Shown here piece after piece: positions 1-8,516 of a DNA stretch of 64,000 bases. The position numbers and the translations under genes are program-made. The number at the start of each line of letters is the position of its first letter. The first letter of the stretch is position 1. The stretch lies in the NCBI RefSeq assembly GCF_004745865.1, contig NZ_SRKZ01000001.1, positions 496,001 to 560,000 on the forward strand. The letters run 5' to 3'. The notes beneath the pieces were generated by a model. It had not been told where the DNA came from. It did no database searches and worked only from the letters and a program-made list of their open reading frames with translations. This DNA comes from Hymenobacter wooponensis. GTDB lineage: Bacteria; Bacteroidota; Bacteroidia; Cytophagales; Hymenobacteraceae.

Positions 1-672
1 TACAATAAGGGCCCCGGGCACCTGCCGCAGTGCTTTCACGCTCTTTACGGCCTTACTATCCCACATCAGCAGCACTGCCAGCGAAATCAGGCCAATGAGC
101 GCTGAGCCCCAACTGATGGCATTAGCCGCGGCGGCAATTGCTGTAAACGTATTCTGCCCATTGAATTGCAGAAAGTCCATGTCCTCGAAGTAGTCCGTAT
201 CGGCTCCGAGGAAGTGAGGAATTTGCTTGAGAATTAGAATAAGGCCAATGGCAGCCAACATCCCCCGGATGACGGAGGTAGGGAAATACAATCCAATGAT
301 GCCAGCACGGGCTAGGCCTAGGCCTATCTGCAGCACACCGGCTATCATGGTAGCCACTAGTACTGCCTCAAACGAGCCGAGCGTATGAATGGCTCCCACC
401 ATAATGGCCGTGAGGCCGGCAGCGGGGCCGCTTACGCTCAGTTGCGACCCACTAGCCCAAGAAACCAGTAGCCCACCTACAATACCGGTAATGATGCCGG
501 CCAGTAAAGGAGCTCCCGAAGCCAGCGAAATGCCCAGGCATAAGGGTAGCGCCACCAAAAACACCACCAATCCCGACGGAGCATCCTGGCCAAGGGTGCT
601 AAAATAGCCAGCGACTCCAGCGGGAGTTGTGGCAGCGGAATTAGCCGACGAAGCCTGACGGGATTTTAACAT
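1..672 (-). CDS. SulP family inorganic anion transporter (partial, N-terminal 224 residues)
   Basis: The frame is open from the ATG at 672 to the window edge, so the C-terminal part is missing. The start reads MLKSRQASSANS, followed by LGQDAPSGLVVFLVALPLCL, which is the typical first membrane segment of bacterial SulP (SLC26-type) carriers. Further hydrophobic segments and Gly/Ala-rich turns follow (GAPLLAGIITGIVGG, SGPAAGLTAIMVG). SulP proteins move sulfate, bicarbonate or other anions across the inner membrane; the substrate cannot be read from this fragment. Some Bacteroidota members carry a carbonic anhydrase or STAS domain at the C-terminus, which would lie outside the window. It is co-directional with the two-component pair upstream but separated by about 260 bp, so probably transcribed on its own. 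Confidence 0.9.
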   Translation of the reverse strand, partial: MLKSRQASSANSAATTPAGVAGYFSTLGQDAPSGLVVFLVALPLCLGISLASGAPLLAGIITGIVGGLLVSWASGSQLSVSGPAAGLTAIMVGAIHTLGSFEAVLVATMIAGVLQIGLGLARAGIIGLYFPTSVIRGMLAAIGLILILKQIPHFLGADTDYFEDMDFLQFNGQNTFTAIAAAANAISWGSALIGLISLAVLLMWDSKAVKSVKALRQVPGALIV

Positions 673-932
673 GCGGGGAGGGGAGTAATAGGGCCGGCAC
701 CTAGCATCTATAGCAAGGTTTAATGCAAGTGTAGCCCCTCTTCGTTAAGCCCGTGTTAAAAGAGAATTAAAAGGAAATTAAAACAATAAATACAATGCTG
801 TCAGCCATTTAAACCCACTTTTGAGAGTTGCTTTCTCAGCAGGTATTACAGAAGCCACTTCTTATTTCTACAAATAATTTAGCCTCATGGGATTATAACC
901 ATATTGGCTAGGCCAGTGCCCACTTAGAAAGG

Positions 933-2339
933 TTAGCTGCGGGCTGCGGGCAGGTCTAGCAGTACCGTGGTACCGTGGCCTAGCTCACTCTCCACGCGCA
1001 CCTCTCCCCCATGTAGCTCCATAATTTTAGCAGTGAGCGGCAGCCCAATGCCGTGGCCCGGCACATTCCGGACGGCATCGGCCCGGAAGAAAGGCACGAA
1101 CACCTGGCGGCGGTCTGAGTCCGTCATGCCCACGCCTTGGTCGCGCACCTCTAGCTGCACCCGTCCGGCTGGCCCTCTGAGGGCGGCTACTACCGGAGCG
1201 CTACGGCCGACCGAGAATTTACAGGCATTCTCAAGGATGTTTAGAAAAGCCGACAGCAACAACGCCTCGTTCCCCTGCACGGCATAAGGCGCCACCCGCG
1301 CGGGCCCCACAGGCTCGCTAAAGTCTAGGTCAACGCGGCAGGTTGGATGGCGACGTAATACCTCCTCATGCGCCTGCAGCAACAGCTCATCAAGGCGCAC
1401 CAACGTGAGCGGTACCTGGGAAGGATCATCCGAAGCCCGGGCAATCTGGAGTAACCCGTTGGTGAGGTCCTTGAGCAGGCGGGCGGCATCTAGCGTACTT
1501 TGCAGCACTTGGCGGTACTCCTGCGGCGTGCGTTCCTGCTGCATCAGGGCCACTTCCAACTGCCCAATCAGTACGGTAAGAGGAGTGCGCAATTCATGCG
1601 AGGCATCTCGCACAAAAGTCCGCTGGCCGGCAAAGGCCGTTTCCAGCCGATCAAGCAAGCTGTTAAAGCGCCCCGCCAGCAACGATACTTCATCCTGCCC
1701 ATCAGCCTGCGACAAGCGCCGGTGTAAGTCGGAGGCTGTAATGCTGTCTACCTCTTGCACGATGCGCTGCATAGGCCGCAGAGCCTGGCCGGCAAAAAAC
1801 CAGCCCCCAATCCCTACGATAACAAACGACGCGAGTAGGCCACTCGTCAGCACTGTCCGCAGGTCGTTGAGCTTCTGGCGGCTGTCGGCATCCACTGAAG
1901 ATGCCACTACCACAAAGTCACCGCGGTGTGCATCGCGGTAGAGCAGGCCTACGGTTTGGCGGTAATCGGGCTCCAGCACCACCTCTCGTCCATCGGCCCG
2001 CACCAGTTCCAGGAAATTCATCAGGTCGGTCTGCTGACCAGTTCGTCCTTCCTGAAACACCACGTGATTTTGTGCATCAAACACCCGCACCTCCTCCTCG
2101 GGCAAAGTGCGGTAAAACTGCCGCAAATAGCGCCGATAAGAAGCCTGGCTATCCTGGTCGCCGCGGTTAGTGCCATCGAGATACACGTGGGCAACAATTC
2201 GGGCCCGAGCGAAGAGACTTTCGGAGAAGAACTCCCGCCTTGAGTGGTAGGTAAAGAAATATATCACCACCGAAAACACCAGTAAGGTAACGGCCAAAAT
2301 AGCCGCAAACTGCAGCGCCAGACGGGTGCGGATGGTCAT
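933..2339 (-). CDS. HAMP-domain sensor histidine kinase, heavy-metal/CusS-like layout
   Basis: 468 aa. Membrane helix at about 10-30, a periplasmic sensor region to about 163, second helix at about 164-184, HAMP linker to about 238, then a HisKA domain with phospho-acceptor His248 in DASHELRTPLTVLIGQ. The ATPase domain has an N-box (NILENACKFS), G1 (DQGVGM) and G2 (GHGIGLPLTAKIMELHGG). It phosphorylates a response regulator on sensing an envelope signal; the order regulator-kinase on the same strand and the HAMP layout fit the OmpR/CusRS class. The signal is unknown. It is the second gene of a two-gene operon after the regulator, with a 122-bp gap. Confidence 0.92.
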   Translation of the reverse strand: MTIRTRLALQFAAILAVTLLVFSVVIYFFTYHSRREFFSESLFARARIVAHVYLDGTNRGDQDSQASYRRYLRQFYRTLPEEEVRVFDAQNHVVFQEGRTGQQTDLMNFLELVRADGREVVLEPDYRQTVGLLYRDAHRGDFVVVASSVDADSRQKLNDLRTVLTSGLLASFVIVGIGGWFFAGQALRPMQRIVQEVDSITASDLHRRLSQADGQDEVSLLAGRFNSLLDRLETAFAGQRTFVRDASHELRTPLTVLIGQLEVALMQQERTPQEYRQVLQSTLDAARLLKDLTNGLLQIARASDDPSQVPLTLVRLDELLLQAHEEVLRRHPTCRVDLDFSEPVGPARVAPYAVQGNEALLLSAFLNILENACKFSVGRSAPVVAALRGPAGRVQLEVRDQGVGMTDSDRRQVFVPFFRADAVRNVPGHGIGLPLTAKIMELHGGEVRVESELGHGTTVLLDLPAARS

Positions 2340-2461
2340 AGATTCGATTGCCAGTTAGGCGAAGCCGGTTCTTAAGTATTGATTGTCAATTATCGTTATT
2401 GAGTTACCAGTTCATAGGCGCTTGCCCGCAGAACGATAGTAGTACCCAACAACTCATTACA

Positions 2462-3139
2462 TCAATCTTCCTTCATCACGTAGCCCATGCCTACCAGCGT
2501 ATGGATAAGCTTAGGGGTAAAATCCTTATCAATTTTCTTCCGCAGGAAGTTGATGTAAACGTCGATGACATTGGAGCCCGTGTCGAAGTTGGTTTCCCAA
2601 ACGTGCTCCAGAATATCTACCCGTGATACTACCCGGCCCTGCTGACGCAACAGATACTCCAGCAAGGCAAACTCCCGCGCAGTAAGCTGAATGGGCTGCC
2701 CAGCCCTCTGCACCACCTTGCTGGCGGGGTCAAGAGTAAGATCGGCGAGCCGTAGCAGCGCCTGAGCTGCCGGAGCCTCGTGGCGGCGGCGCGCCAGAGC
2801 CCGAATGCGGGCAAGCAACTCCTGGAATGCAAATGGCTTGACAAGATAATCGTCGGCCCCAGCATCCAGCCCGCGAATTTTATCATCAGTCTCCCCAAGG
2901 GCCGTCAGCATTAGAATGGGCACACCTGCATCGTGAGCCCGCACTTGGCGGCACACTTCTAGGCCACTCAGGCCCGGAAGTAAAGTATCCAGAATTATCA
3001 GATCGTAGCCTCCGGCCAGAGCCAGCCGTAGGCCAAGCAGCCCTTCCAGAGCTAAATCCACGGTGTGCTGTTGCTCAGTGAGGCCCTGATGTAGGAAGGA
3101 GGCAACCTTCGGTTCGTCTTCAACGAGCAGAATTTTCAT
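2462..3139 (-). CDS. OmpR/PhoB-family response regulator
   Basis: 225 aa. An N-terminal receiver (MKILLVEDEP) carries the acidic pair and phospho-accepting Asp51 in IILDTLLPG, and the conserved Lys in YLVKPFAFQELLARI. The C-terminal winged helix (about 130-225: LTAREFALLEYLLRQQGRVV, VIDVYINFLRKKID) is the Trans_reg_C DNA-binding domain. It is the likely partner of the HAMP kinase directly downstream. No adjacent efflux or metal gene shows its regulon. Confidence 0.93.
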   Translation of the reverse strand: MKILLVEDEPKVASFLHQGLTEQQHTVDLALEGLLGLRLALAGGYDLIILDTLLPGLSGLEVCRQVRAHDAGVPILMLTALGETDDKIRGLDAGADDYLVKPFAFQELLARIRALARRRHEAPAAQALLRLADLTLDPASKVVQRAGQPIQLTAREFALLEYLLRQQGRVVSRVDILEHVWETNFDTGSNVIDVYINFLRKKIDKDFTPKLIHTLVGMGYVMKED

Positions 3140-3165
3140 AGATCAGCTAAACACGTTTTCGCGGG

Positions 3166-3173
3166 CCAAGGTA
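3166..3173 (-). promoter_or_regulatory. Possible -7 promoter element of the regulator/kinase pair
   Basis: On the minus strand this reads TACCTTGG, one mismatch from the Bacteroidota -7 consensus TAnnTTTG, with a TTGG about 10 bp further upstream. It lies 27 bp before the regulator ATG. This is inferred from the motif only. Confidence 0.35.
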
Positions 3174-3391
3174 GCTACTCCAAGTCATACGCTCGCTAGC
3201 GTCCTGGCCTTGTGGCCTAGCGAATTGGTAGCGAAACGTAGGTTTCGCAGAGGCGCCCTGTACAGTTGCTACAGTTGCCCCAACATGTCTTCTTGCGCAA
3301 GTTGCAGTGGGTGGCTGAGCTGTTTATCATGTTGCCATCACTTGGTAGCAGTAGGTTGCGCTACACTTTACCCGTTTGCTTTCTGCATCTC

Positions 3392-3493
3392 ATGCCTGAC
3401 CCAATAGCTCATATCAAATCCGCCGCGCTAATTGTGAGTTTACTAGTAGGCTCAGCAGTAGCACTGCTGGTATCTGGATTCTTTATTGGCTAG
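3392..3493 (+). CDS. Possible 33-aa single-span membrane peptide
   Basis: The peptide begins MPDPIAHIKSAALIV and continues as one hydrophobic helix (LLVGSAVALLVSGFFIG) to a TAG stop. The short polar head with one Lys and the long apolar tail fit a small membrane protein. There is no homology I recognise and no promoter I can place. It could equally be a chance ORF. Confidence 0.3.
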   Translation: MPDPIAHIKSAALIVSLLVGSAVALLVSGFFIG

Positions 3494-3565
3494 ATAAAAG
3501 CTAGATAAAAGCAAGATAACAACCCACACTACAACTATTTAATCCTACACAACAAGTCATACAAT

Positions 3566-3591
3566 GCCCTGACTGCCTTTGCAGTCGGGGC
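3566..3591. terminator. GC-rich hairpin, terminator-like
   Basis: GCCCTGACTGC pairs with GCAGTCGGGGC across a four-base loop. The run after it (TTGTAGCTT) is only weakly T-rich. It lies about 70 bp after the possible small ORF ending at 3493. Confidence 0.4.
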
Positions 3592-4122
3592 TTGTAGCTT
3601 CTATAGCTTGCTGTTATGCGGGCTGGGCTCTACTCACGCCTCTCGCCCAAGGCAAAGCAACCAAGCTCCCGTACTAAACCAACGCACCCCACTGTGCTTG
3701 CAAGGCCTAGCCACGAAAAGCTAGCCCCAAGTTAAGTAGACGAGGCCTAGTACCAGTGGCGTTATGCACGCACAAACGTATAGCGCCCCTTTCTCATGAG
3801 CAGCTAGACTTTTTTGAGTGAGAATAACTCCATATAGCGAGGAAAACGTTTTTAGACAAAAACAAACCTAAACTCCCCTTCTTCTTGACGCCGGCTTTGC
3901 CGACCAAACAGACTATTTTCTCGACGGAAGCTCAACTACTATCGGTTGCCCTGTAGTCTGTCCTAATAAAGTGACAGAATAATGGAATTATACCCTAACG
4001 AGTACGCTAAGTTTAACTAGGCCTATTATTCATAGTAATGGCGTCAACCTTTGCGTAAGAACAACGTAATGCCCCATTAAATTTAAACTATATATTAAAT
4101 ACATACAAAACAAACTTGCGAC

Positions 4123-4254
4123 ATGCTTACTCTGAAGCGTAAAAGAAGGCACTATTACCAACCCTCAGTTGAATCATCAAATAAATGGGTATGGTGGGTG
4201 TGCTCTGTCTTATTCACTCTATTATGTAGTCTAATTATGGCTTTTGGCTGGTAA
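4123..4254 (+). CDS. Possible 43-aa basic membrane peptide
   Basis: The peptide starts MLTLKRKRRHYYQ, strongly basic, then a hydrophobic stretch from about residue 22 to the end (WVWWVCSVLFTLLCSLIMAF). A positive N-terminus with one C-terminal helix is the usual form of small inner-membrane proteins with the tail outside. Unrecognised; it lies in AT-rich DNA next to an acquired-looking gene and could be spurious. Confidence 0.35.
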   Translation: MLTLKRKRRHYYQPSVESSNKWVWWVCSVLFTLLCSLIMAFGW

Positions 4255-4313
4255 AAGCAGTCCTTATATGACAGCAGATAAAATTGACTAGTATAGAACG
4301 TAACGTGTAATTA

Positions 4314-5498
4314 TTAATTGCTATAGCTCTCTATTCTGGAGAACTTATTTTTTAGAGCTAGAAAGGGTCTTTCTACAAATGCATACGAGAACCAAGCGGC
4401 CATAATGGTCAGTGGCAAAGCCCCCCCATAAATTAGCAAATTAATACCTCCTACACTAGAAATAATGCCACCTTTAATTAAACAAACTAGCAGACCAATT
4501 ATTATCAAATGCCACATATAAATTCCGTAAGACAGTTGACCTAGCCGGTCCCATTTAGAACTTTTTAGCCTTAAAACAGATTTATTCTTAGTAGAGCTAC
4601 TCAAAATAACATAGCAGAATAGTACACTAAAAACCTCATGCGTTGCATACGGAATAGTAGCTTCAATAGCTTTAGTAGATACTAGCCATATAATGATTAT
4701 TATCACTATCACATCCACTAAGGCTGATGAAACTAAGGTACGAAGTGTAGATGGATGAAAAAAAAGCATATAAGCTCCAATTCCACCAATAGCCATGCAA
4801 CTAATGCGTGTAGCTATTAAAAAAGATCTTAAGTATAGGATTATTGTTTTAAAATTTGGAAAATATAAAAGCATTAACGGTATACTACTTTGGACAACTA
4901 TAAAAAACACAATTAACATTACCATAATTATTAATTGCCATTTTCTATTTAAGTACTTGATCACAAAAGGCCAAAATAAATAAAACTGCTCCTCAGCACC
5001 AATTGACCACAACTGATTTGCATAGTTTATTTGCAGGTCTAAAATCAATGCAACGTTTGGCAATAAGAGTAAGTGTAATAATAAATTAGTAGGAGCTCCC
5101 TGATATGTAGCGACAGTAGCAATAGCAGGAAAAATGTCCGGATTACTGAGCAACCCAAACGATAAAAGTATAATTAGGTAGTATAGGGGCCAGATACGTA
5201 AAGCGCGTCTCCAATAGAACTTTTTAATGACTACTGTGCCTAATTCCTGCTTTTCCTTTAGAAGCAAATAGGTAATTAAAAAGCCACTTAGCACAAAGAA
5301 GAAGGTAACAGCTAGCCCTCCCATATCATTGGTCAGAGGTAAGCTGAATGAGGTGAGGTTAAGGCCTCTTCGTATATCTTCTACGTGCACAAAGGCTACA
5401 AGTACAGCAGCTAAAAAGCGATAAGCATTTAGCCCTGGGAAGTGAATAGCACCACCCCCATTATCAGCGAACGTAGTTGGAAGACGCTTGTTGGGCAT
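4314..5498 (-). CDS. Acyltransferase 3 family membrane protein (OafA/YrhL type)
   Basis: 394 aa, about ten hydrophobic segments. The first segment contains AYRFLAAVLVAFVHVEDIRR with the conserved His of the family, followed by FFFVLSGFLITYLLLKEKQE and FYWRRALRIWPLYYLIILLS, which carries the R-x-x-RIxPLYY signature. These integral membrane enzymes transfer acetyl or other acyl groups to sugars of O-antigen, exopolysaccharide or other envelope glycans. The gene is far more AT-rich than its neighbours and rich in Ile, Asn and Lys codons, which suggests recent acquisition. It lies directly 3' of a tRNA gene, a common insertion point. Confidence 0.9.
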   Translation of the reverse strand: MPNKRLPTTFADNGGGAIHFPGLNAYRFLAAVLVAFVHVEDIRRGLNLTSFSLPLTNDMGGLAVTFFFVLSGFLITYLLLKEKQELGTVVIKKFYWRRALRIWPLYYLIILLSFGLLSNPDIFPAIATVATYQGAPTNLLLHLLLLPNVALILDLQINYANQLWSIGAEEQFYLFWPFVIKYLNRKWQLIIMVMLIVFFIVVQSSIPLMLLYFPNFKTIILYLRSFLIATRISCMAIGGIGAYMLFFHPSTLRTLVSSALVDVIVIIIIIWLVSTKAIEATIPYATHEVFSVLFCYVILSSSTKNKSVLRLKSSKWDRLGQLSYGIYMWHLIIIGLLVCLIKGGIISSVGGINLLIYGGALPLTIMAAWFSYAFVERPFLALKNKFSRIESYSN

Positions 5499-5531
5499 TG
5501 CGGCCGCTAAACAGACAATTCAATATAGAAT

Positions 5532-5564
5532 AAAAAATCCCGCTCTACGATACCGTAAAGCGGG
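5532..5564 (-). terminator. Intrinsic terminator of the tRNA-Met gene
   Basis: On the minus strand a GC-rich stem (CCCGCTTTACGG pairing with the distal TAGAGCGGG) is followed by a T-run, immediately after the tRNA 3' end. It separates the tRNA from the acyltransferase downstream. Confidence 0.8.
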
Positions 5565-5570
5565 AATAAG

Positions 5571-5644
5571 TGGGCCCAACTGGAATCGAACCAGTGACCT
5601 GCTGATTATGAGTCAGCTGCTCTAACCGATTGAGCTATAGGCCC
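5571..5644 (-). tRNA. tRNA-Met (anticodon CAT)
   Basis: 74 nt cloverleaf. The acceptor GGGCCTA pairs with TGGGCCC, with discriminator A. D-arm AGCTCAATCGGTTAGAGC; anticodon stem GCTGA/TCAGC with loop CTCATAA, giving anticodon CAT; T-arm CTGG-TTCGATT-CCAG. CCA is not encoded. A CAT anticodon can be elongator Met or the lysidine-modified Ile2 species; the acceptor stem pairs fully at position 1-72, so it is not the initiator. Confidence 0.92.
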
Positions 5645-5810
5645 GGCGTGAATGGCAACCAGCAGACAGGAGCAATTCAGCTGCGCAAACTTCCCATTTT
5701 GTTAGCGGAATTGCAATTCCAACATCAAGATTTCAGACATTGACCTAACAAAACGGTTATGATTTTCTGGTTTCTCTAAGTCGTTTTGGGTTTATTTTTC
5801 ACTGCTCTTT

Positions 5811-6449
5811 ATGCCTAAGCCTCATCTACTCTTCGATTTTGGAGGAGTTATCATCAACATTAATTATCAGCTTACTCTGGAGGCTATGCGGCGCCTGCAT
5901 CGGCACGGTGGCACCATTGAGTTCACCCAGGCAGCTCAGGCAGAGCTGTTTGATGCGTTGGAAACGGGCCGCCTCAACCCAACTGAATTTCGGGAGGCTC
6001 TGCGCACACACTATGAGCTAGACGCTACAGATGAAGAGTTAGATGCTGCCTGGAATGCCATGCTCTTGGATGTGCCTGCTGAGCGGCTGGCTTTGATTGC
6101 GGAGTTACGGGCGCAAGGCTACCAAACGGCGCTTCTTTCCAATACTAACCACATTCACATCGCAGCTATTAATGCCGTATTGAAGAATGAATACAATTTA
6201 GAGCATGGCATTGCTGATTGCCTGGACCGGGTGTTTTATTCTCAGGAAGTAGGTCTACGCAAGCCAGGAGAAGAAATTTTCCGGCATGCGCTACGGGAGA
6301 TGAACTGGAAGCCGGAGGAAACGCTTTTTATTGAAGACAGCCCCCAGCATATTGAAACGGCGCGCCGTCTGGGGCTGCACACGCTCTACCTCGCCCCGCC
6401 CCTTACCCTCACCGACGCTCTGCCCGACGCCCTCCGTGCCTTCAACTGA
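5811..6449 (+). CDS. HAD-superfamily (subfamily IA) phosphatase-like hydrolase
   Basis: 212 aa. Motif I is LLFDFGGVIININ near the N-terminus with the nucleophile Asp, motif II is TALLSNTNHIH, motif III Lys is in VGLRKPGEEIF and motif IV acids in FIEDSPQHIETARRLG. This matches YihX-like HAD hydrolases that dephosphorylate small sugar phosphates or nucleotides in the cytoplasm; the exact substrate cannot be read. The 3' end overlaps the start of the following protease gene if that begins at the GTG at 6436, suggesting translational coupling. Confidence 0.88.
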   Translation: MPKPHLLFDFGGVIININYQLTLEAMRRLHRHGGTIEFTQAAQAELFDALETGRLNPTEFREALRTHYELDATDEELDAAWNAMLLDVPAERLALIAELRAQGYQTALLSNTNHIHIAAINAVLKNEYNLEHGIADCLDRVFYSQEVGLRKPGEEIFRHALREMNWKPEETLFIEDSPQHIETARRLGLHTLYLAPPLTLTDALPDALRAFN

Positions 6450-7677
6450 CAATTCTCCGCTCCTGCCTTTTCCGGATGCGCCGGCCCCCACAAGCCTCTC
6501 CCCCGCCGATGATGCTGCCGCTGCCTTCACGCGCTACGAACGGCCCGATCCGCCCCGTTGGCGCACGTACTTGCTGCACCTAGGCCTGTTTCTGTTGACT
6601 TTGCTCACCACGACCCTGGTAGGGGTGGTGCTACGCGCCGGCAGTATAGTGGAGTTGCCGCCCTACGAGGTGCTGCTACAATCGTGGCCGGTGGTGTGGC
6701 GCACATTGCAGCCCGGCTTGTGGTACTCCCTGCCGTTTTTGGGTGTGCTGACGGTGCATGAGTTTGGACATTACTTCACCTCACGCTACTATCACATTCG
6801 AGCTACGCTACCGTATTTCATTCCTTTTCCCTTCGGTATTGGTACGTTTGGGGCTGTTATCCGCATTAAAGACCGGATCTTTTCGCGAAAAGAGTTTTTT
6901 GATGTAGGCCTAGCAGGTCCGCTCGCAGGATTTATAGCCGCCCTAGCGGTGCTGATCTATGGCCTGACGCACTTACCACCGCTGGAGTACTTATATAGCA
7001 TTCATCCGGAGTATCGCCTCTACGGTGCCGACTATGCTCGCTATGTATATCCTAATAATCAAGCAGGCAGTTCGCTACTGAGTCAGCCCTTACTCTTCAA
7101 GCTGCTAGTACTAGTATTCGCTGACCCCAGCCGAATGCCTCATGCCAATGAGCTGATGCATTACCCGGTGCTGGTCGCGGGGGTACTGTCGTTATTTTTT
7201 ACGGCACTTAACCTGCTGCCAATTGGGCAACTCGATGGAGGCCATATTCTCTATGGCCTGTTGGGTCAGCGGCGGGCCGGCCGGCTGTCTGCGCTGTTCT
7301 TCATTGGGTTCATCTTCTACGCAGGCCTAGGCCTGTTTTCCTTGCAGACCAGTGGCAAAGACTGGCTGTACTGGGGCGGCCCATATCTAGTGTATCTCCT
7401 GCTGGCCTTTTGGAAAGCGCTGCCTACTAAACGCCGCGTGGTGATGTTGGCGCTGGCAGTGTGGGCCGCACAAATAGTAGTAGCGACTGCCTGGCCCGAA
7501 GTAGAAGGCAACCCCGGCTGGCTAGTGTTTGGGCTCCTGCTGGGCCGTGTGACGGGCATTTACCACCCTGGTGCGCCCGATGAACGCCCCCTATCGTTTG
7601 GCCGACGAGTGCTGGGCTGGGTAATGCTAGTTATTTTTGTGCTTTGCTTTACTCCCGCACCATTCAGTATTCAATAG
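6436..7677 (+). CDS. Site-2-protease-like M50 zinc metalloprotease, membrane-embedded
   Basis: 413 aa from the GTG at 6436. An upstream in-frame ATG at 6331 would run 119 bp inside the HAD gene and add Arg/Ser/Pro-rich sequence with no family character, so the GTG, overlapping the HAD stop by 14 bp, is preferred. The zinc motif HEFGH is in LTVHEFGHYFTSRYY, and the distal ligand motif is LNLLPIGQLDGGHILYGLLG. At least seven hydrophobic segments surround them. Such proteases cut transmembrane helices of regulatory or envelope proteins. The acidic linker and conserved FDVGLAGPLAGFIAAL segment support the family. No partner anti-sigma factor is nearby, so the substrate is unknown. Confidence 0.88.
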   Translation: MPSTDNSPLLPFPDAPAPTSLSPADDAAAAFTRYERPDPPRWRTYLLHLGLFLLTLLTTTLVGVVLRAGSIVELPPYEVLLQSWPVVWRTLQPGLWYSLPFLGVLTVHEFGHYFTSRYYHIRATLPYFIPFPFGIGTFGAVIRIKDRIFSRKEFFDVGLAGPLAGFIAALAVLIYGLTHLPPLEYLYSIHPEYRLYGADYARYVYPNNQAGSSLLSQPLLFKLLVLVFADPSRMPHANELMHYPVLVAGVLSLFFTALNLLPIGQLDGGHILYGLLGQRRAGRLSALFFIGFIFYAGLGLFSLQTSGKDWLYWGGPYLVYLLLAFWKALPTKRRVVMLALAVWAAQIVVATAWPEVEGNPGWLVFGLLLGRVTGIYHPGAPDERPLSFGRRVLGWVMLVIFVLCFTPAPFSIQ

Positions 7678-7714
7678 CTGCCTAGGCAGGGCAGCCTGGT
7701 GCATTTCTTCCCTC

Positions 7715-8353
7715 ATGAATATTACGTATCAGCACCCTTTTCTGTACCAAACTCACTTGTCGTTGCGAGGGCAGAGCATGTATGTGCGCCGCAGCAACTC
7801 ACAGTGGCAGCCCGCTTTGGAGCTAGCCGTTCCTTTCGAAGAAATTCTGCCACTTCGCACCGAGAAAGTACGCCACGTGCCAAAGCAACGCCTGCTAGGC
7901 CTGTTATTCATGCTGGCTTGGATTGGGCAGGATGTGGCGCGCCACGCCACGCCCGACTTTCAACTAACCACCGAGCTTCAGCTCTACGGCGGCATGATCC
8001 TGTTTATAGTGGCCTACTGCGTGTACGGCTGGTTTAACTGGTGGAATGTGTGGCACCTGCGCACTCCGCACCTCTCGCTCACCCTCCCCGACTGGCCTAG
8101 CCGACGCAAGCCGTTCCAGCAGTTTGCCTTCAGCGTAGAGCAGCGGGCCCACGACTACCTACGCCAGGAATACGCCCAGATCAATCCGCTTGGGCCCATA
8201 GAGTTGCAGCTGCACCGCTTGCATTGGTTGCACCGCCTCGGCGTGCTTTCCTCCAAAGAGCTCAAAACTCTCAGCACTCGCCTTACCGGCCGCCTTTCAC
8301 TCGACCCGCTCAATCTCATGGGCCAAGAGCTGGAAACGCCTTATGTGAACTAG
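7715..8353 (+). CDS. Conserved membrane protein of unknown function
   Basis: 212 aa from the ATG at 7715 (MNITYQHPFLYQ); in-frame codons upstream lie in the preceding intergenic DNA and look non-coding. Residues about 65-82 (LLGLLFMLAWIGQDVA) and 95-115 (LYGGMILFIVAYCVYGWF) are two membrane spans. The N-terminal part resembles a small beta-rich domain and the C-terminal 80 residues are charged and helical. I do not recognise a named family. It is co-directional with the site-2 protease, 37 bp downstream, so may share its transcript. Confidence 0.7.
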   Translation: MNITYQHPFLYQTHLSLRGQSMYVRRSNSQWQPALELAVPFEEILPLRTEKVRHVPKQRLLGLLFMLAWIGQDVARHATPDFQLTTELQLYGGMILFIVAYCVYGWFNWWNVWHLRTPHLSLTLPDWPSRRKPFQQFAFSVEQRAHDYLRQEYAQINPLGPIELQLHRLHWLHRLGVLSSKELKTLSTRLTGRLSLDPLNLMGQELETPYVN

Positions 8354-8379
8354 CAAGGAGGTAACGAGGATGTAATACA

Positions 8380-8490
8380 AAAACACGTCATCCTGAGTTT
8401 GCGAAGGATCTTATCACGTTAGCACGAACTGTTATAGGCCAGTCGTTCCCATGTGAAAAGCTCCTTCGCAAACTCAGGATGATGTGCTTT
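8380..8490. repeat. Intergenic inverted-repeat element, family A copy 1
   Basis: The left arm (CACGTCATCCTGAGTTTGCG onward) is the near-perfect reverse complement of the right arm (GCAAACTCAGGATGATGTGC). Internal sub-arms (CACGTTAGCACGAAC / GTCGTTCCCATGTG) also pair. The same design recurs, inverted, at 22248-22357 and more divergently at 61428-61510. It lies between convergent genes and could also stop transcription. Confidence 0.85.
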
Positions 8491-8516
8491 ATAGTGCAGT
8501 CACCTGCTAGAGTGGC

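Larger units (their letters stand above)
3140..4313. other. Long AT-rich stretch without a confident gene
   Basis: About 1.2 kb between the regulator and the acyltransferase. It becomes clearly AT-rich after 3800. I see two very short ORFs with one hydrophobic segment each (3392-3493 and 4123-4254, listed separately) and a short GC-rich hairpin at 3566-3591. The longer frames across 3210-3493 lack coding character and were not called. Confidence 0.6.

Noticed and set aside
3210..3493. 65- and 75-codon frames
   Set aside because: Cys-rich, no start context or conservation; only the last 33 codons look membrane-like.
6331..6435. Upstream ATG for the site-2 protease
   Set aside because: It lies within the HAD gene and adds Arg/Pro/Ser-rich sequence with no family character.
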